Positions 54,653 through 64,000 of a stretch of DNA of 64,000 nt are shown here, in pieces. Positions within the stretch are counted from its first letter, which is position 1. Each line of letters begins with the position of its first letter. Position numbers and translations under genes: made by a program. This DNA is from an uncultured Clostridium sp. Its GTDB lineage: Bacteria > Bacillota > Clostridia > Peptostreptococcales > Peptostreptococcaceae. The stretch covers positions 1 to 64,000 of the forward strand of contig CAMEPL010000002.1 in NCBI GenBank assembly GCA_945931665.1, given 5' to 3'. The notes under the pieces are model-generated. The model did no database searches. It was given only the letters and a program-made list of their open reading frames with translations, and was not told the origin of the DNA.

Positions 54653-55228
54653 TTAAATTTTTTCTTTAAGTTCATCGACTGATAAATTAATTAAAGTTTT
54701 TATTTCTTTCCTTCTTTCCTTTATATCTTTATTTTCTTTTATTATCTTTTTTCTGGCCAAACCTAGAAGTTCTATATATTCCCCATATGATTCGTCATAT
54801 GTTTCTTCTAATTCTCTTTTTATTTTTGCTGATAAAGATGGACTGTTCCCACCTGTCGATATGCTTAATAATAATTCTCCTCGTTTCACATACGATGGAA
54901 CAGTAAAGTTAGAAAGTTCTTTGTCATCTACAACGTTTACTAATTTACCATTTTTATTGCAGTAAGTTCCAATCTTGTAGTTTACATCTTTATTATTAGT
55001 AGCTGCTACTACTACAAACGAATCTTGTATATATTTTTCATTATAAACATCATAAATCATATCTATTTCATTTTTTATTTTATCAAATTCATCAATAAAT
55101 TCTTTTGAAACTACAGTTACCTTTTTCCCAAAATCTAAAAAATTTGTAGCCTTTCTATAAGCTACCTTTCCACCACCTATTATGGTAATTTTTATATTCT
55201 CTATATCTAAATTTATTGGATAAAGCAT
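54653..55228 (-). CDS. Precorrin-2 dehydrogenase (Met8p/CysG N-terminal type)
   Basis: A 191-residue NAD-dependent enzyme that oxidises precorrin-2 to sirohydrochlorin, the substrate of CbiK. The opening is YPINLDIENIKITIIGGGKVAYRKA, with the NAD motif GGGKVA and later AATNNKDVN. It fits the siroheme branch and links to the hem/cob operon, although sstT lies between them. Sirohydrochlorin can also be taken to siroheme. The ATG at 55228 follows AAAGG; a GTG three codons upstream is weaker. Confidence 0.85.
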   Translation of the reverse strand: MLYPINLDIENIKITIIGGGKVAYRKATNFLDFGKKVTVVSKEFIDEFDKIKNEIDMIYDVYNEKYIQDSFVVVAATNNKDVNYKIGTYCNKNGKLVNVVDDKELSNFTVPSYVKRGELLLSISTGGNSPSLSAKIKRELEETYDESYGEYIELLGLARKKIIKENKDIKERRKEIKTLINLSVDELKEKI

Positions 55229-55302
55229 TTTATACACCTTTCTATTATTTATTTTAGTTATTATAAAGTATATAATCTAAAATTATTATATCACAGCATT
55301 AT

Positions 55303-55347
55303 AAAAGGCTACTACAAAGTCCCTTTCTACTTTATAATAGCCTTTTT
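55303..55347 (-). terminator. Terminator-like hairpin after sstT
   Basis: An imperfect AAAAGGCTACTACAAAG/CTTTATAATAGCCTTTT stem with T tract lies 38 nt past the sstT stop. Confidence 0.7.
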
Positions 55348-55384
55348 AGTATTATATCCTAATTTAATTAATTTTAACCTTTAA

Positions 55385-56614
55385 TTATACAGGAAGTTTT
55401 CTTCCTTCTTTTCTCCATTCTTTAAACTCTGCTGCCGCAGTAAATAAAGCATCTGTTGAAGAGTTAAGTCCAGTTTCACAAGAGTCTTGTATAACCCCTA
55501 TTATAAATCCTATACCAACCATTTGCATTGCTACATCATTTGATATACCAAATAAACTACAAGCTAATGGTATAAGTAAAAGTGATCCCCCAGCTACTCC
55601 TGATGCACCACATGCAGAAACTGCAGCTAATAGACTAAGAACTACAGCTGTTGGGATATCAACTTCTATTCCTAATGTATGAACAGCTGCTAATGATAGT
55701 ACAGTTATTGTAACTGCTGCACCACCCATGTTTATAGTAGCTCCTAAAGGAATTGATACTGAATAGTTGTCTTCATTTAACCCTAAATCTTCACATAATT
55801 CCATATTAACTGGTATGTTTGCTGCTGAACTACGAGTAAAAAATGCAGTTATACCACTTTCTCTTAAACATTTAAATACTAATGGATATGGGTTTTTTCT
55901 TATATTTAAATATACTATTATTGGATTTACTACAAATGCAACAAATGCCATACATCCTAATAATAATGCTAATAATGAACCATAATCTTTAAATATACCA
56001 ATACCATTTGTTGATATAGCAGTGAAAACTAATCCTAATATACCAAATGGTGCAAAGCTTATAACCCATCTTACTGCTTGTGTAACTGCATTTGAAACAT
56101 CAGCTAAAAATTCTTTTGTTTTATCTGATGATTGTCTTAATGCTAGACCAAATACTACTGCCCAAGCTAGTATACCAACATAGTTTGCATCTACTATAGA
56201 TCCAACTGGATTACTAACTACATTAAGTAGTAATGTTTTTAAAACTTCACCTATTCCACCAGGTGCTGTTGCCCCTTCTGCAGCAGCTGCTGAACCTAAG
56301 TTAACTGTAACTGGGAATATAAAACTTGCTACAACTGCTACTAATGCAGCGCAGAAAGTACCAATTAAATATAATGATATAACTGATCCCATGTTGTTCT
56401 TTTTACCTTCTTTATGTTGCGCTAAAGCACCCATAACTAAGAAAAATACTAATACTGGAGCTACTGCTTTTAATGCTCCAACAAATAATTCCCCTAAAAG
56501 TCCTATTACTGTCACTTTTGGAACAGTTAAAGCTAAAATAATACCTATTATCATACCTACTAATATACGCTTAACTAAGCTGATACTGTTCCATTTTTCT
56601 AAAAGTCCCTTCAT
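55385..56614 (-). CDS. sstT: Na+/serine-threonine symporter SstT
   Basis: A 409-residue DAACS-family transporter. The pattern of eight helices and re-entrant loops is seen, with the serine-rich HP1 ([14 protein letters not shown]), the Na+ site [12 protein letters not shown] and HP2 ([17 protein letters not shown]) all close to E. coli SstT. It imports serine and threonine with sodium. The ATG follows AAGGAGG. It is a separate unit between the B12 precursor genes and shows no link to that pathway. Confidence 0.92.
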   Translation of the reverse strand: MKGLLEKWNSISLVKRILVGMIIGIILALTVPKVTVIGLLGELFVGALKAVAPVLVFFLVMGALAQHKEGKKNNMGSVISLYLIGTFCAALVAVVASFIFPVTVNLGSAAAAEGATAPGGIGEVLKTLLLNVVSNPVGSIVDANYVGILAWAVVFGLALRQSSDKTKEFLADVSNAVTQAVRWVISFAPFGILGLVFTAISTNGIGIFKDYGSLLALLLGCMAFVAFVVNPIIVYLNIRKNPYPLVFKCLRESGITAFFTRSSAANIPVNMELCEDLGLNEDNYSVSIPLGATINMGGAAVTITVLSLAAVHTLGIEVDIPTAVVLSLLAAVSACGASGVAGGSLLLIPLACSLFGISNDVAMQMVGIGFIIGVIQDSCETGLNSSTDALFTAAAEFKEWRKEGRKLPV

Positions 56615-56928
56615 AAACCCTATTCCTCCTTATATTATTTTGTGCATACGATAAAAAGAAAAAAACATTCCATTTATCTTTTGTTAATTTTTACCTATGT
56701 TTTATTATATGATACAATATTTCTCCATTAATTGCCATAAAAAAACAAAAAGTCTAAATTTTCCGATACAATTTTATTTTTTTAATATTAAATAAATTAA
56801 TTTTTATCTTATTTTAAATTTCATTTTTATTATTATTTTTATATAAAATCAATAAAAAAATCTCATCTTTTAAAAGTTTAAAAGATGAGATTTCATTATC
56901 TCCATATAATTTTTTTTATATAAAAAAA
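56615..56928. other. AT-rich intergenic region (314 nt)
   Basis: Apart from the hemB terminator (listed separately), only AT-rich sequence that probably contains the sstT promoter is visible. Confidence 0.6.
56858..56893 (-). terminator. Rho-independent terminator of the cbi-hem operon
   Basis: A perfect 17-bp stem (56858-56874 with 56877-56893) with a 2-nt spacer is followed by T residues on the minus strand, 36 nt past the hemB stop. Confidence 0.9.
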
Positions 56929-57906
56929 TCATTTATTTGAATTAATTAATTTTGCTATATCTTTTGCAAAATAAGTAATTATAATTGTGGCTCCTGCTCT
57001 TTTTATAGACATTACAGCTTCATATATAGCATCTTCACTTAATAGACCTTTTTTAACAGCTTCTTTTAACATAGAATATTCACCACTTACATTATAAGCT
57101 GCAATAGGTAAATCGTAATTTTCTTTAAATCTTCTTATTATATCTAAATAAGAAAGAGCTGGTTTTACCATTATTATATCCGCACCTTCTGCAATATCCA
57201 AATCTGCTTCTATCATAGCTTCATTAGAATTTGCTGGATCCATTTGATATGTTTTTCTATCCCCAAAAGCTGGTGCTGAGTTTGCTGCATCTCTAAATGG
57301 TCCATAGAATGCTGATGCATATTTTGCACTATATGCCATTATTGCAACAGTTTCATATCCATTTTCATCTAATGCATTTCTAATTGCTCCTATTCTTCCA
57401 TCCATCATATCAGAAGGGGCAACCATATCTGCACCTGCTTTTGCATAACTAACAGCTATTTTTGATAAATATTCTAATGTTTTATCATTATCTACATATC
57501 CGTCTTCAGTTAGTATTCCACAATGTCCATGGCTAGTATATTCACACATACAAACATCACATATTACATCCATCTCTGGTGCAACTTCTTTTATCTTTCT
57601 TATACCTTGTTGCAGTGACCCATTATCATTATATGCTTCACTACCACAGCAGTCTTTTTTATTGTTATCAGGAACACCAAATAATATTACATGTTCTATT
57701 CCCAATTCTACTAATTCTTTTATTTCATCTTCTAACATATCTACAGAGAAGTGATAAACGCCTTCCATAGAAGGTATTTCTCTTTTTATATTTTCACCAT
57801 CTACTATAAATAAAGGATAGATTAAATCTTCTTTTTCTAATTTTGTTTCTCTTACTAAATTTCTTAAAGCTTTTGTAGCTCTAAGTCTTCTTGGTCTTCT
57901 TAACAT
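56929..57906 (-). CDS. hemB: Porphobilinogen synthase (delta-aminolevulinic acid dehydratase)
   Basis: A 325-residue enzyme that condenses two 5-aminolevulinates to porphobilinogen. The zinc-binding cysteines are in [15 protein letters not shown], and the two Schiff-base lysines are in [15 protein letters not shown] and [11 protein letters not shown]. This is the zinc-dependent form. It is the last gene of the leftward operon and supplies hemC. The ATG at 57906 follows AAAGGAG. Confidence 0.95.
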   Translation of the reverse strand: MLRRPRRLRATKALRNLVRETKLEKEDLIYPLFIVDGENIKREIPSMEGVYHFSVDMLEDEIKELVELGIEHVILFGVPDNNKKDCCGSEAYNDNGSLQQGIRKIKEVAPEMDVICDVCMCEYTSHGHCGILTEDGYVDNDKTLEYLSKIAVSYAKAGADMVAPSDMMDGRIGAIRNALDENGYETVAIMAYSAKYASAFYGPFRDAANSAPAFGDRKTYQMDPANSNEAMIEADLDIAEGADIIMVKPALSYLDIIRRFKENYDLPIAAYNVSGEYSMLKEAVKKGLLSEDAIYEAVMSIKRAGATIIITYFAKDIAKLINSNK

Positions 57907-57935
57907 TTTTTGCTCCTTTCATATTAATCGGTAGC

Positions 57936-59438
57936 CTACTGTGCCATTGCATCTATCATACTTTCAATAGATGCATTTTCTGCTTGTTTATAAACTTCTA
58001 AACTATTATCTAAAATAGTTTTTGTAGTTATATTTCCTATTGATATTATTTTAGTATTAGATAGTTTATTCTTATTCTCTTCCCCAATTAAATTGATAAA
58101 GTTAGTAACAGTTGATGAACTAGCAAATGTTATATAGTCTAGATTTCCTTTTTCTAATGCATTTATAGCTTCTTCTCTTTTACTATCATCAATAACACTT
58201 TCATATGTTATAACTTCTGTTACATTAGATATTTCATTTAATTTTTTAACTAGGAATTCTCTAGCATTTTTAGCTCTAGGAATTAATATTTTATCATCTT
58301 TAGTCACAATATCTTTTAATTCATCATATAAAGATTCTCCAACAGCTTTTTTAGGTTGTATATCCGGTTTAATTCCTCTTCTTTCAATAGCTTTAGATGT
58401 TGCAGCACCTATTGAGCAAACTTTTATATTGGCAAGTGCTCTACAGTCTAGTCCCATTTCATCTAATTTATCAAAGAATATATCTACTCCATTTTTACTA
58501 GTTAAAACTAAGTATGTATAATCTTTAAGATTTTTAATCTCATTTTCTAATTCTTTGTTATCTTCAACTTTTTCAATTTTTATTGTTGGTATTTCAATAG
58601 GGTTTCCACCTAAGTCCATTATTCTCTCTACTAGTTTGCTATTTTGACTTCTTGATCTAGTAACCATTATACTTTTCCCAAACAGAGGTTTATTCTCAAA
58701 GAAGTTTAGCTTTTCTCTAAGGTTTACAACTGTTCCAATTACTATCAATGTTGGTGGTTTTACACCTTCTCTAACTGCAACTTCATAAGCATCTTTAAGA
58801 GTTGCTGTAACAACACTTTGGTTGTAACGAGTTGCCCAGCTTATAAATGCTACAGGAGTATCCTTATCCATACCTTCTTTAATTAAATTTTCGCTTATAT
58901 TTTTTAAATTCGCTACACCCATTAAAAATACAAGTGTCCCCCTCATATTTGCTAGCGCATTCCAGTTTATTTCAGGGTTTTCTTTTCCATCTTTTCTAAG
59001 ATGACCTGTTATAACATGAAATGATGATGCATGGTCCCTATGAGTTATTGGAATTCCAGCATAACAAAGCCCACCGATTGCTGAAGTTATTCCTGGAACA
59101 ACCTCAAAATCAATTCCCTCTGCTTCAAGAAGTTCACCTTCTTCTCCACCTCTACCAAATACATATGGATCTCCACCTTTAAGTCTTGTTACTATTTTTC
59201 CTTCTAAGGCTTTATCTGCTATTATTCTATTTATTTGATCTTGAGGTACTAAATGGTCACTTGATGCTTTTCCAACATTTATAAACTCGCAGCCTTTTTT
59301 AGCTTCTTTTAAATAATTTATATTAGCAAGTCTGTCATAAACTATAACATCTGCTTTTCTTATGCATTCTAACCCTTTTAATGTTAATAGTTTATAATCG
59401 CCAGGTCCTGCCCCCACTAAGTAAACTTTCCCCTTCAT
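57936..59438 (-). CDS. cobA-hemD: Fused uroporphyrinogen-III C-methyltransferase / uroporphyrinogen-III synthase (CobA-HemD)
   Basis: A 500-residue fusion. The N-terminal half (about 1-245) is the SAM-dependent methyltransferase making precorrin-2: GAGPGDYKLLTLKGLECI, then RLKGGDPYVFGRGGEE and PGITSAIGG. The C-terminal half (about 250-500) is uroporphyrinogen-III synthase, with SKNGVDIFFDKL and FASSSTVTNFINL. It carries out two consecutive steps. The fusion is usual in clostridia. It overlaps hemC by one nucleotide. Confidence 0.94.
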   Translation of the reverse strand: MKGKVYLVGAGPGDYKLLTLKGLECIRKADVIVYDRLANINYLKEAKKGCEFINVGKASSDHLVPQDQINRIIADKALEGKIVTRLKGGDPYVFGRGGEEGELLEAEGIDFEVVPGITSAIGGLCYAGIPITHRDHASSFHVITGHLRKDGKENPEINWNALANMRGTLVFLMGVANLKNISENLIKEGMDKDTPVAFISWATRYNQSVVTATLKDAYEVAVREGVKPPTLIVIGTVVNLREKLNFFENKPLFGKSIMVTRSRSQNSKLVERIMDLGGNPIEIPTIKIEKVEDNKELENEIKNLKDYTYLVLTSKNGVDIFFDKLDEMGLDCRALANIKVCSIGAATSKAIERRGIKPDIQPKKAVGESLYDELKDIVTKDDKILIPRAKNAREFLVKKLNEISNVTEVITYESVIDDSKREEAINALEKGNLDYITFASSSTVTNFINLIGEENKNKLSNTKIISIGNITTKTILDNSLEVYKQAENASIESMIDAMAQ

Positions 59439-60334
59439 TATTTTTCATACTCCTTTAATACACTTTTTGCTAATTCATATCCTATTTTTTGTGCATCAGC
59501 TAGAGTTCCTTCTTTAGATTTAATTACTATTTTCTTTCCGTCTCCATCTCCATAAAGTCCAGTCAGAGTAATTTTTTCTCCATCTACTTCACAATAAGCT
59601 CCCATAGGTATATGACAACTTCCATTAACACCTATTAAGAAACCCCTTTCTGCATCTATTTGTACTTTTGTAATATTATCTTTTATAGAATCTATTATTT
59701 TTTCAGTCTCTTTATCATCTTCTCTAATTTCAAGAGCTAATATTCCTTGTGCAGGAGCAGGTAACATAATATCTGTCGGTATATAATAATCTATTTTATC
59801 TTGTAGACCAGCCCTTTTTAATCCAGATGCTGCTAGTACTACACCATCAAGATTTTCAGTTTCTATTTTTTTTATTCTTGTTTCGATATTACCTCTTATA
59901 GGTACTATTTCTAAATCTGGTCTATGCTTTAATAATTGATATTTTCTTCTCTTGCTTCCAGTACCTATTCTTGCACCTTTAGGTAAATCCTCTATACTTT
60001 TATATCCTTCTCTGAAAATAAGAGCATCTCTTGGATCTTCCCTTTTAGGAGAAGGTGCAAATTTAAGTCCCTCTGGAAGATTTGATGGCATATCTTTCAT
60101 ACTGTGTACTGCCATATCTATTTCTCTATCTAAAAGGCTTTTTTCGATTTCTTTTACGAATAATCCTTTATCACCTATTTTATCTAGTGGTAAGTCTTTT
60201 ATTAAATCACCCTTTGTTTTTATAATTTTTATCTCAAATTCAACATGTGGATTTGCTTTTTTTAATTGCTCTACAACCCAATTTGTTTGAACAAGGGCTA
60301 AATTACTACCTCTAGTTCCTACTACTAATTTCAT
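59438..60334 (-). CDS. hemC: Hydroxymethylbilane synthase (porphobilinogen deaminase)
   Basis: A 298-residue enzyme that joins four porphobilinogens. The start is VVGTRGSNLALVQTNWV, and the Cys that holds the dipyrromethane cofactor is in GVNGSCHIPMGAYC. The Asp needed for catalysis lies in REDPRDAL. It feeds the CobA-HemD fusion directly, and the stop and start overlap by one base. The ATG at 60334 has AAGGAGA upstream. Confidence 0.95.
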   Translation of the reverse strand: MKLVVGTRGSNLALVQTNWVVEQLKKANPHVEFEIKIIKTKGDLIKDLPLDKIGDKGLFVKEIEKSLLDREIDMAVHSMKDMPSNLPEGLKFAPSPKREDPRDALIFREGYKSIEDLPKGARIGTGSKRRKYQLLKHRPDLEIVPIRGNIETRIKKIETENLDGVVLAASGLKRAGLQDKIDYYIPTDIMLPAPAQGILALEIREDDKETEKIIDSIKDNITKVQIDAERGFLIGVNGSCHIPMGAYCEVDGEKITLTGLYGDGDGKKIVIKSKEGTLADAQKIGYELAKSVLKEYEK

Positions 60335-60361
60335 ATTTATCTCCTTAAATGTTTTTCAAGA

Positions 60362-61069
60362 TTATTTTCTTTTATTATTTTTATTAACTAATATTGTAGA
60401 AAAATATGATATTTTTTCTTGTAGATGGACATCTCTTAAATCTTTGTAAACTACTTCTGTATCTTGAGATGAGTTACTTACTAAAATAGCACTATCTATT
60501 AAATCGTATTTTTCTAGTTTTTGAACGATTTCTTTAAAATTCTTATATACTTTCATAAGAACAAAACAATCATATGTTTGTAATGCTGAATCTATTTTCT
60601 CATCCTCCATAGTACATGGTATAACCATAAGTGGGTCTGTATCCATTACTAGTGGGAAATTTTGATTTGATGCTATGTTTGAGAAAGATGATATTCCAGG
60701 AATAGTTTCTACTTCTATTTCGTCTATTAATCTTTCCATAACATATACATAAGTACTGTATACCATTGGATCTCCTAAAGTTATAAATCCTACTTCTTTT
60801 CCATCTTGTACGTCAGCTTTAATTTCAGCTGCCACCTTATCCCATGCTGCCATTTTTTCAACACTATCATTGCTCATTGGGAAATGTCTTTGTTTTATTT
60901 CAACATTCTCTGGTACATATTCTTTTACTATTGATAGTGCTAAACTATCTCCACCTTTTTTGGGTTCTGGTGTATATAATATATCTAGTCTTTTTATTGT
61001 ATTTACTGCCTTTACTGTTACCAGTTCACTATCTCCTGGTCCAGTTCCTATTCCATAAAATTTTGCCAT
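60362..61069 (-). CDS. cbiL: Cobalt-factor-II (precorrin-2) C20-methyltransferase
   Basis: A 235-residue SAM-dependent tetrapyrrole methylase: GIGTGPGDSELVTVKAV at the start, ITLGDPMVYSTYVYVMERL and IPGISSFSNIA further on. It methylates cobalt-factor II at C-20 in the anaerobic B12 route. The motif context and neighbouring CbiK support the cobalt form. It sits between cbiK and hemC with a 33-nt gap to cbiK. The ATG follows GGAGGAA. Confidence 0.92.
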   Translation of the reverse strand: MAKFYGIGTGPGDSELVTVKAVNTIKRLDILYTPEPKKGGDSLALSIVKEYVPENVEIKQRHFPMSNDSVEKMAAWDKVAAEIKADVQDGKEVGFITLGDPMVYSTYVYVMERLIDEIEVETIPGISSFSNIASNQNFPLVMDTDPLMVIPCTMEDEKIDSALQTYDCFVLMKVYKNFKEIVQKLEKYDLIDSAILVSNSSQDTEVVYKDLRDVHLQEKISYFSTILVNKNNKRK

Positions 61070-61102
61070 TTATATTTCCTCCATTTAGTCTCGTTCGTTA
61101 AT

Positions 61103-61897
61103 TTATGCTAACTCTTTTTCTAATTCTTTCGCGCAATCTAATACATGATTAACAAATTTATCTTGGATTGCAGGGTATTCTCCTAAACCTTGTAAATGTA
61201 CATTTACATTAAATCCTTCTTTTTCTAATATAGATTTCCATGAATCTTCTTCATCACTGGCCATATCATTAGTAGCATGGTCTCCTGCGACTAACATGAA
61301 AGGTAATACATCAACTGTTTTTATATTGTCTGCTTTTAGTTTTTTAACTACTTGTTCTATTTCAGGATATCCCTCAACTGTTCCTATATATACATTCATG
61401 TCATTATCTCTAAACATATATTCTAAAGCTGGATAAGCTGCATGGCTTTCGTGCGTAGTTCCGTGTCCCATAAATACAATCGCTTCATCCGGTTTAATTA
61501 CTTCAAGCTGTTTTCTTACAGCTTCAACTGTTTCTTTATAGTCTTCTATTGAAGTTAAAAGAGGTCTACCTAAACCTATCTTTTTAAATTTAGATTTAAA
61601 GCTTTCCACTTGTTCTTTTAACTTATTGTATTCTTCACCACATATTATGTGTAATGTTTGAACTATTACTTCTTCATAACCTGCATCTGCTAATTTTTGT
61701 AGAGCCTCTACTGGATTATCGATAAACATATTATCTCTCTTTTTTAATTTTCTAATTATCATATTTGAAGTAAATGCTCTATAAAAATCATATCCTTTTA
61801 AGTTTTCACTTATTTTTCTCTCGCATACCTCTATTGTCTTTTTTCTAGTTTCATGATAGCTTGTACCAAAGCTTACTACTAATACTGCTTTTTTCAT
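61103..61897 (-). CDS. cbiK: Sirohydrochlorin cobaltochelatase
   Basis: A 264-residue class II (ATP-independent) chelatase that inserts cobalt into sirohydrochlorin. Opening KKAVLVVSFGTSYHETR; the two catalytic His residues are in VFMGHGTTHESHAAYPAL and AGDHATNDMASD. No signal peptide, so cytosolic. The start is the ATG at 61897, preceded by AAGGAGA. The upstream TTG frame begins with a ribosome-site-like ATG immediately followed by a stop. Its presence marks the early-cobalt, anaerobic pathway. Confidence 0.94.
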   Translation of the reverse strand: MKKAVLVVSFGTSYHETRKKTIEVCERKISENLKGYDFYRAFTSNMIIRKLKKRDNMFIDNPVEALQKLADAGYEEVIVQTLHIICGEEYNKLKEQVESFKSKFKKIGLGRPLLTSIEDYKETVEAVRKQLEVIKPDEAIVFMGHGTTHESHAAYPALEYMFRDNDMNVYIGTVEGYPEIEQVVKKLKADNIKTVDVLPFMLVAGDHATNDMASDEEDSWKSILEKEGFNVNVHLQGLGEYPAIQDKFVNHVLDCAKELEKELA

Positions 61898-61959
61898 CTT
61901 TACTTTCTCCTTAATATTTACATACTCCTCCAATTTAAAAATAAAAATAACCCATAAAA

Positions 61960-62706
61960 CTATACTATTTTTTCTATATCTTCAATTCTATTTATTACTT
62001 TTGGATAATCAATTTGTTTTCTAGTTATGATTACCGCTGGTATATTTAAAGCTTTGCATGCATTAATTTTTTCTAAAAATCCTCCTGCAATTCCACTTTC
62101 TTTAGTAATTAATAAATCTACGTCGTATTGTCTATAAGTAGCTATATTTATTTCTTCAGAAAAAGGCCCTTTCATAGCTATAATATTATCTGCATTAAGT
62201 CCTAATTCTTCACAGCTTTTAAGAACATCACTTGTAGGCAATACGCGCGCAATTAGTTTTTTTCCCTTTATAAGTTCTATATATTTATCTAAATTTTTAC
62301 TTCCTGTTCCAATAAATATGTTGTTCCCCCTTTCGCTCGCAATTTTGCATGCTTCCTCTATATCTTCAACAACATATACATTGTCATAATCTATTTGTTT
62401 TATAAGAGATTCTCTTTCAAATCTCACGTAATCAATGTTTGATATCTTTGAACATTCAATTGCATTACTAGACACAATTGTCGCATAAGGATGTGTTGCA
62501 TCTATTATTTGAGTTATGTTCTTTTCTTTTATTAAAGATATCATATCTTCTATTGTCAATTTTCCTAAGAATACATTATCTGTCGCTTTTTTTGCAATAT
62601 CTCTCCCATATTCTGTTGTTACTGAAACCATATATGGTAAATTCATCTCATTTAATTTATTGCAAATATTTATACTATCGGATGTTCCACCTAATATTAA
62701 AATCAT
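61960..62706 (-). CDS. cbiJ: Cobalt-precorrin-6A reductase
   Basis: A 248-residue NAD(P)H-dependent reductase. The nucleotide-binding start is ILILGGTSDSINICNKL. DATHPYATIVSSNAIECS is a family mark, and the C-terminal part has LLITKESGIAGGF. It reduces the macrocycle double bond of cobalt-precorrin-6A. It lies between cbiH and cbiK, with a 52-nt gap to cbiH. The ATG at 62706 has AAAGGA upstream. Confidence 0.9.
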   Translation of the reverse strand: MILILGGTSDSINICNKLNEMNLPYMVSVTTEYGRDIAKKATDNVFLGKLTIEDMISLIKEKNITQIIDATHPYATIVSSNAIECSKISNIDYVRFERESLIKQIDYDNVYVVEDIEEACKIASERGNNIFIGTGSKNLDKYIELIKGKKLIARVLPTSDVLKSCEELGLNADNIIAMKGPFSEEINIATYRQYDVDLLITKESGIAGGFLEKINACKALNIPAVIITRKQIDYPKVINRIEDIEKIV

Positions 62707-62758
62707 GGTATGTATCCTTTCCTTTAATGCTTAATAATTTTATTTTTATAATCTTTAA

Positions 62759-63484
62759 TTATACAGTATATCCTCTTGGAGTTATCATTAAATCATCGTG
62801 GATATATGTTGATTTGTTTCCGATTATAACCATAGTAGTCATATCGACTCTTTCAAAATCCATTGTATCGAAAGTGCATATGAATTTTTCTTCATCTGCT
62901 CTTCCTACGTCTTTTACTATTCCAACAGGTGTTGAACCATCTTTAAATTCACTCATTATTTTAAACGCAGTTGCTAAATGTTCGCTTCTACCTTTACTTC
63001 TTGGATTGTATAAGCATATTACAAAATCAGCTTCTGCTGCTAATCTTAATCTTTTTTCTATAACTTCCCACGGAGTCATTAAATCACTTAAACTTATATG
63101 ACAGAAGTCATGCATTATAGGTGCTCCTAATACAGCAGCTGCTCCTATACTTGCTGTAACTCCTGGTACTACTTTAACTGGTATATCTACACCTTGTTTA
63201 GTTACTAGTTCAAGTATAAGTCCTGCCATTCCGTATATTCCAGCATCTCCGCTACTTATAACAGCTACTTTTTTACCTGTTTTAGCTATTTCAATAGCTT
63301 CTTGGCATCTATCTACTTCTTTTCTCATACCATTTTGAACTACTTCTTTATCTTGTATAAATTCCTCAACTAACTTTATATATGTTTTGTAACCTACAAT
63401 TACTTCAGCATCTTCCATTGCTGCTATTGCTTCTTGTGTCATTAAGTCCCTGCATCCAGGACCTATTCCTATAACGTATATCAT
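62759..63484 (-). CDS. cbiH: Cobalt-precorrin-3 (precorrin-3B) C17-methyltransferase
   Basis: A 241-residue SAM tetrapyrrole methylase: VIGIGPGCRDLMTQEA at the start, then ISSGDAGIYGMAG and VPGVTASIGAAAVLGAP. It brings about C-17 methylation with ring contraction. It overlaps cbiG by 4 nt (ATGA). The ATG at 63484 follows GGGAGAG. Confidence 0.93.
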   Translation of the reverse strand: MIYVIGIGPGCRDLMTQEAIAAMEDAEVIVGYKTYIKLVEEFIQDKEVVQNGMRKEVDRCQEAIEIAKTGKKVAVISSGDAGIYGMAGLILELVTKQGVDIPVKVVPGVTASIGAAAVLGAPIMHDFCHISLSDLMTPWEVIEKRLRLAAEADFVICLYNPRSKGRSEHLATAFKIMSEFKDGSTPVGIVKDVGRADEEKFICTFDTMDFERVDMTTMVIIGNKSTYIHDDLMITPRGYTV

Positions 63485-64000
63485 TTGTTCACTCTCCCTG
63501 CCGAAAATGTTATTCCAGTGTATTTTTGTTTTTCAATAATAATATTTCCATTGCTAAGTAAATGTGCACATGGTTCTGCTACAGAATATACTCCTACATT
63601 CTTTTTAACCCATTCTGATTTACCATATAGATAATCTACTTGTGATATTTGTTGTACGGTAAATGTTTTAAAATCCACATCTAAATAATTAGCTAGGTCT
63701 ATTATTGCTTGTTCATCTTTTTTTATTTCTATACTACCTATTGTTTTTATAGAATTTATATCTATATTATTAATTTCTAAAAACTCTTGTAGTGATTCTC
63801 TCATATGTTGACTATCAGTATTCCTCTTACATCCAACTCCTAAGACAATGTCTTTTGGAACTAATTTTATTATTTTTTTGCTTTGGAAATTCAGTCTTCG
63901 TTTATTACTTACTACAACTACTGTTTCTATATTTTCTAAATCCTTATTATTAGTATGATTTAGATTCAACATATCATCATATGTTAAAAGTGTAAAACCT
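63481..64000 (-). CDS. cbiG: Cobalt-precorrin-5A hydrolase CbiG (partial, N-terminus beyond window)
   Basis: The frame stays open to the right edge, with GFTLLTYDD before the internal ATG at 63972, so 163 residues is not the true length. The visible middle and C-terminal domain has VVVVSNKRR, DIVLGVGCKRNT and ends GITFSAGRVNK. CbiG opens the delta-lactone of cobalt-precorrin-5A. It overlaps cbiH by 4 nt, and the operon evidently continues to the right. Confidence 0.88.
   Translation of the reverse strand, partial: GFTLLTYDDMLNLNHTNNKDLENIETVVVVSNKRRLNFQSKKIIKLVPKDIVLGVGCKRNTDSQHMRESLQEFLEINNIDINSIKTIGSIEIKKDEQAIIDLANYLDVDFKTFTVQQISQVDYLYGKSEWVKKNVGVYSVAEPCAHLLSNGNIIIEKQKYTGITFSAGRVNK

Noticed and set aside
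61911-61930. A ribosome-site-like GGAGGAG followed by ATG-TAA just ahead of cbiK
   Set aside because: It might be a start-stop element, but the spacing is poor and the true cbiK start has its own AAGGAGA, so no feature was made of it.
1-64000. tRNA, rRNA, CRISPR, phage and insertion-sequence searches by eye
   Set aside because: No clover-leaf T-loop motif with flanking stem, no regularly spaced direct repeats and no transposase or integrase frame was found.

Overview
The window is low-GC (A+T-rich) DNA with strong Shine-Dalgarno sites, many rho-independent terminators, T-box and cobalamin-riboswitch control, and Firmicute-type gene families (PcrA, YtrA-type GntR, RelQ-like synthetase, type II pyrophosphatase, DegV). 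It fits an anaerobic Clostridia chromosome, most likely Peptostreptococcaceae (the Clostridioides/Paraclostridium/Romboutsia group). That placement is inferred from gene content and style, not from a search. I see no phage, IS element, CRISPR array, rRNA or tRNA. The region reads as core and metabolic chromosome.

Layout. 1-1.8 kb: an ECF sigma factor, its membrane anti-sigma factor and an acidic surface protein cut by the left edge. 1.9-12.5 kb: RNA modification enzymes (RlmD-like, RsuA-like), class II fructose-bisphosphate aldolase, an odd TPP-less IorA-like protein, a HAD nucleotidase, a metallophosphoesterase, a small alarmone synthetase, an MBL hydrolase, a Cys-cluster protein and unknowns. 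12.6-17.4 kb: a sugar locus (GH3 hydrolase, GPH-family symporter, divergent AraC regulator). 17.5-26.2 kb: a secreted SH3/CHAP-like protein, Mn-pyrophosphatase, acetyltransferase, cyclophilin, patatin and PcrA helicase. 26.3-30.7 kb: a GntR/ABC operon with a clear palindromic operator, and a MerR regulator divergent from a MATE pump.

30.8-36.8 kb: the cobalt transporter cbiMNQO behind a cobalamin riboswitch, preceded on the same strand by a MoxR/NorQ-like AAA+ ATPase and a NorD-like VWA protein. 37.2-39.9 kb: an MBOAT/DHHW acyl-transfer pair, apparently started at a non-AUG codon. 41.1-46.6 kb: glutamate synthase, whose large-subunit gene gltB has an internal deletion and is out of frame. 46.9-49.6 kb: a second MATE pump and two small genes. 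49.8-54.6 kb: argC-argJ-argB-argD behind a T-box leader with two successive antiterminator/terminator modules.

54.7-64 kb: precorrin-2 dehydrogenase, the Ser/Thr transporter SstT, then a long leftward operon cbiG-cbiH-cbiJ-cbiK-cbiL-hemC-cobA/hemD-hemB. This takes 5-aminolevulinate to uroporphyrinogen III, on through precorrin-2, and into the anaerobic (early cobalt insertion) B12 route. Together with cbiMNQO, B12 synthesis and its cobalt supply are the main theme of the right half. Every start given here was chosen by position relative to a ribosome binding site, so several genes are shorter (one longer) than the maximal reading frame.
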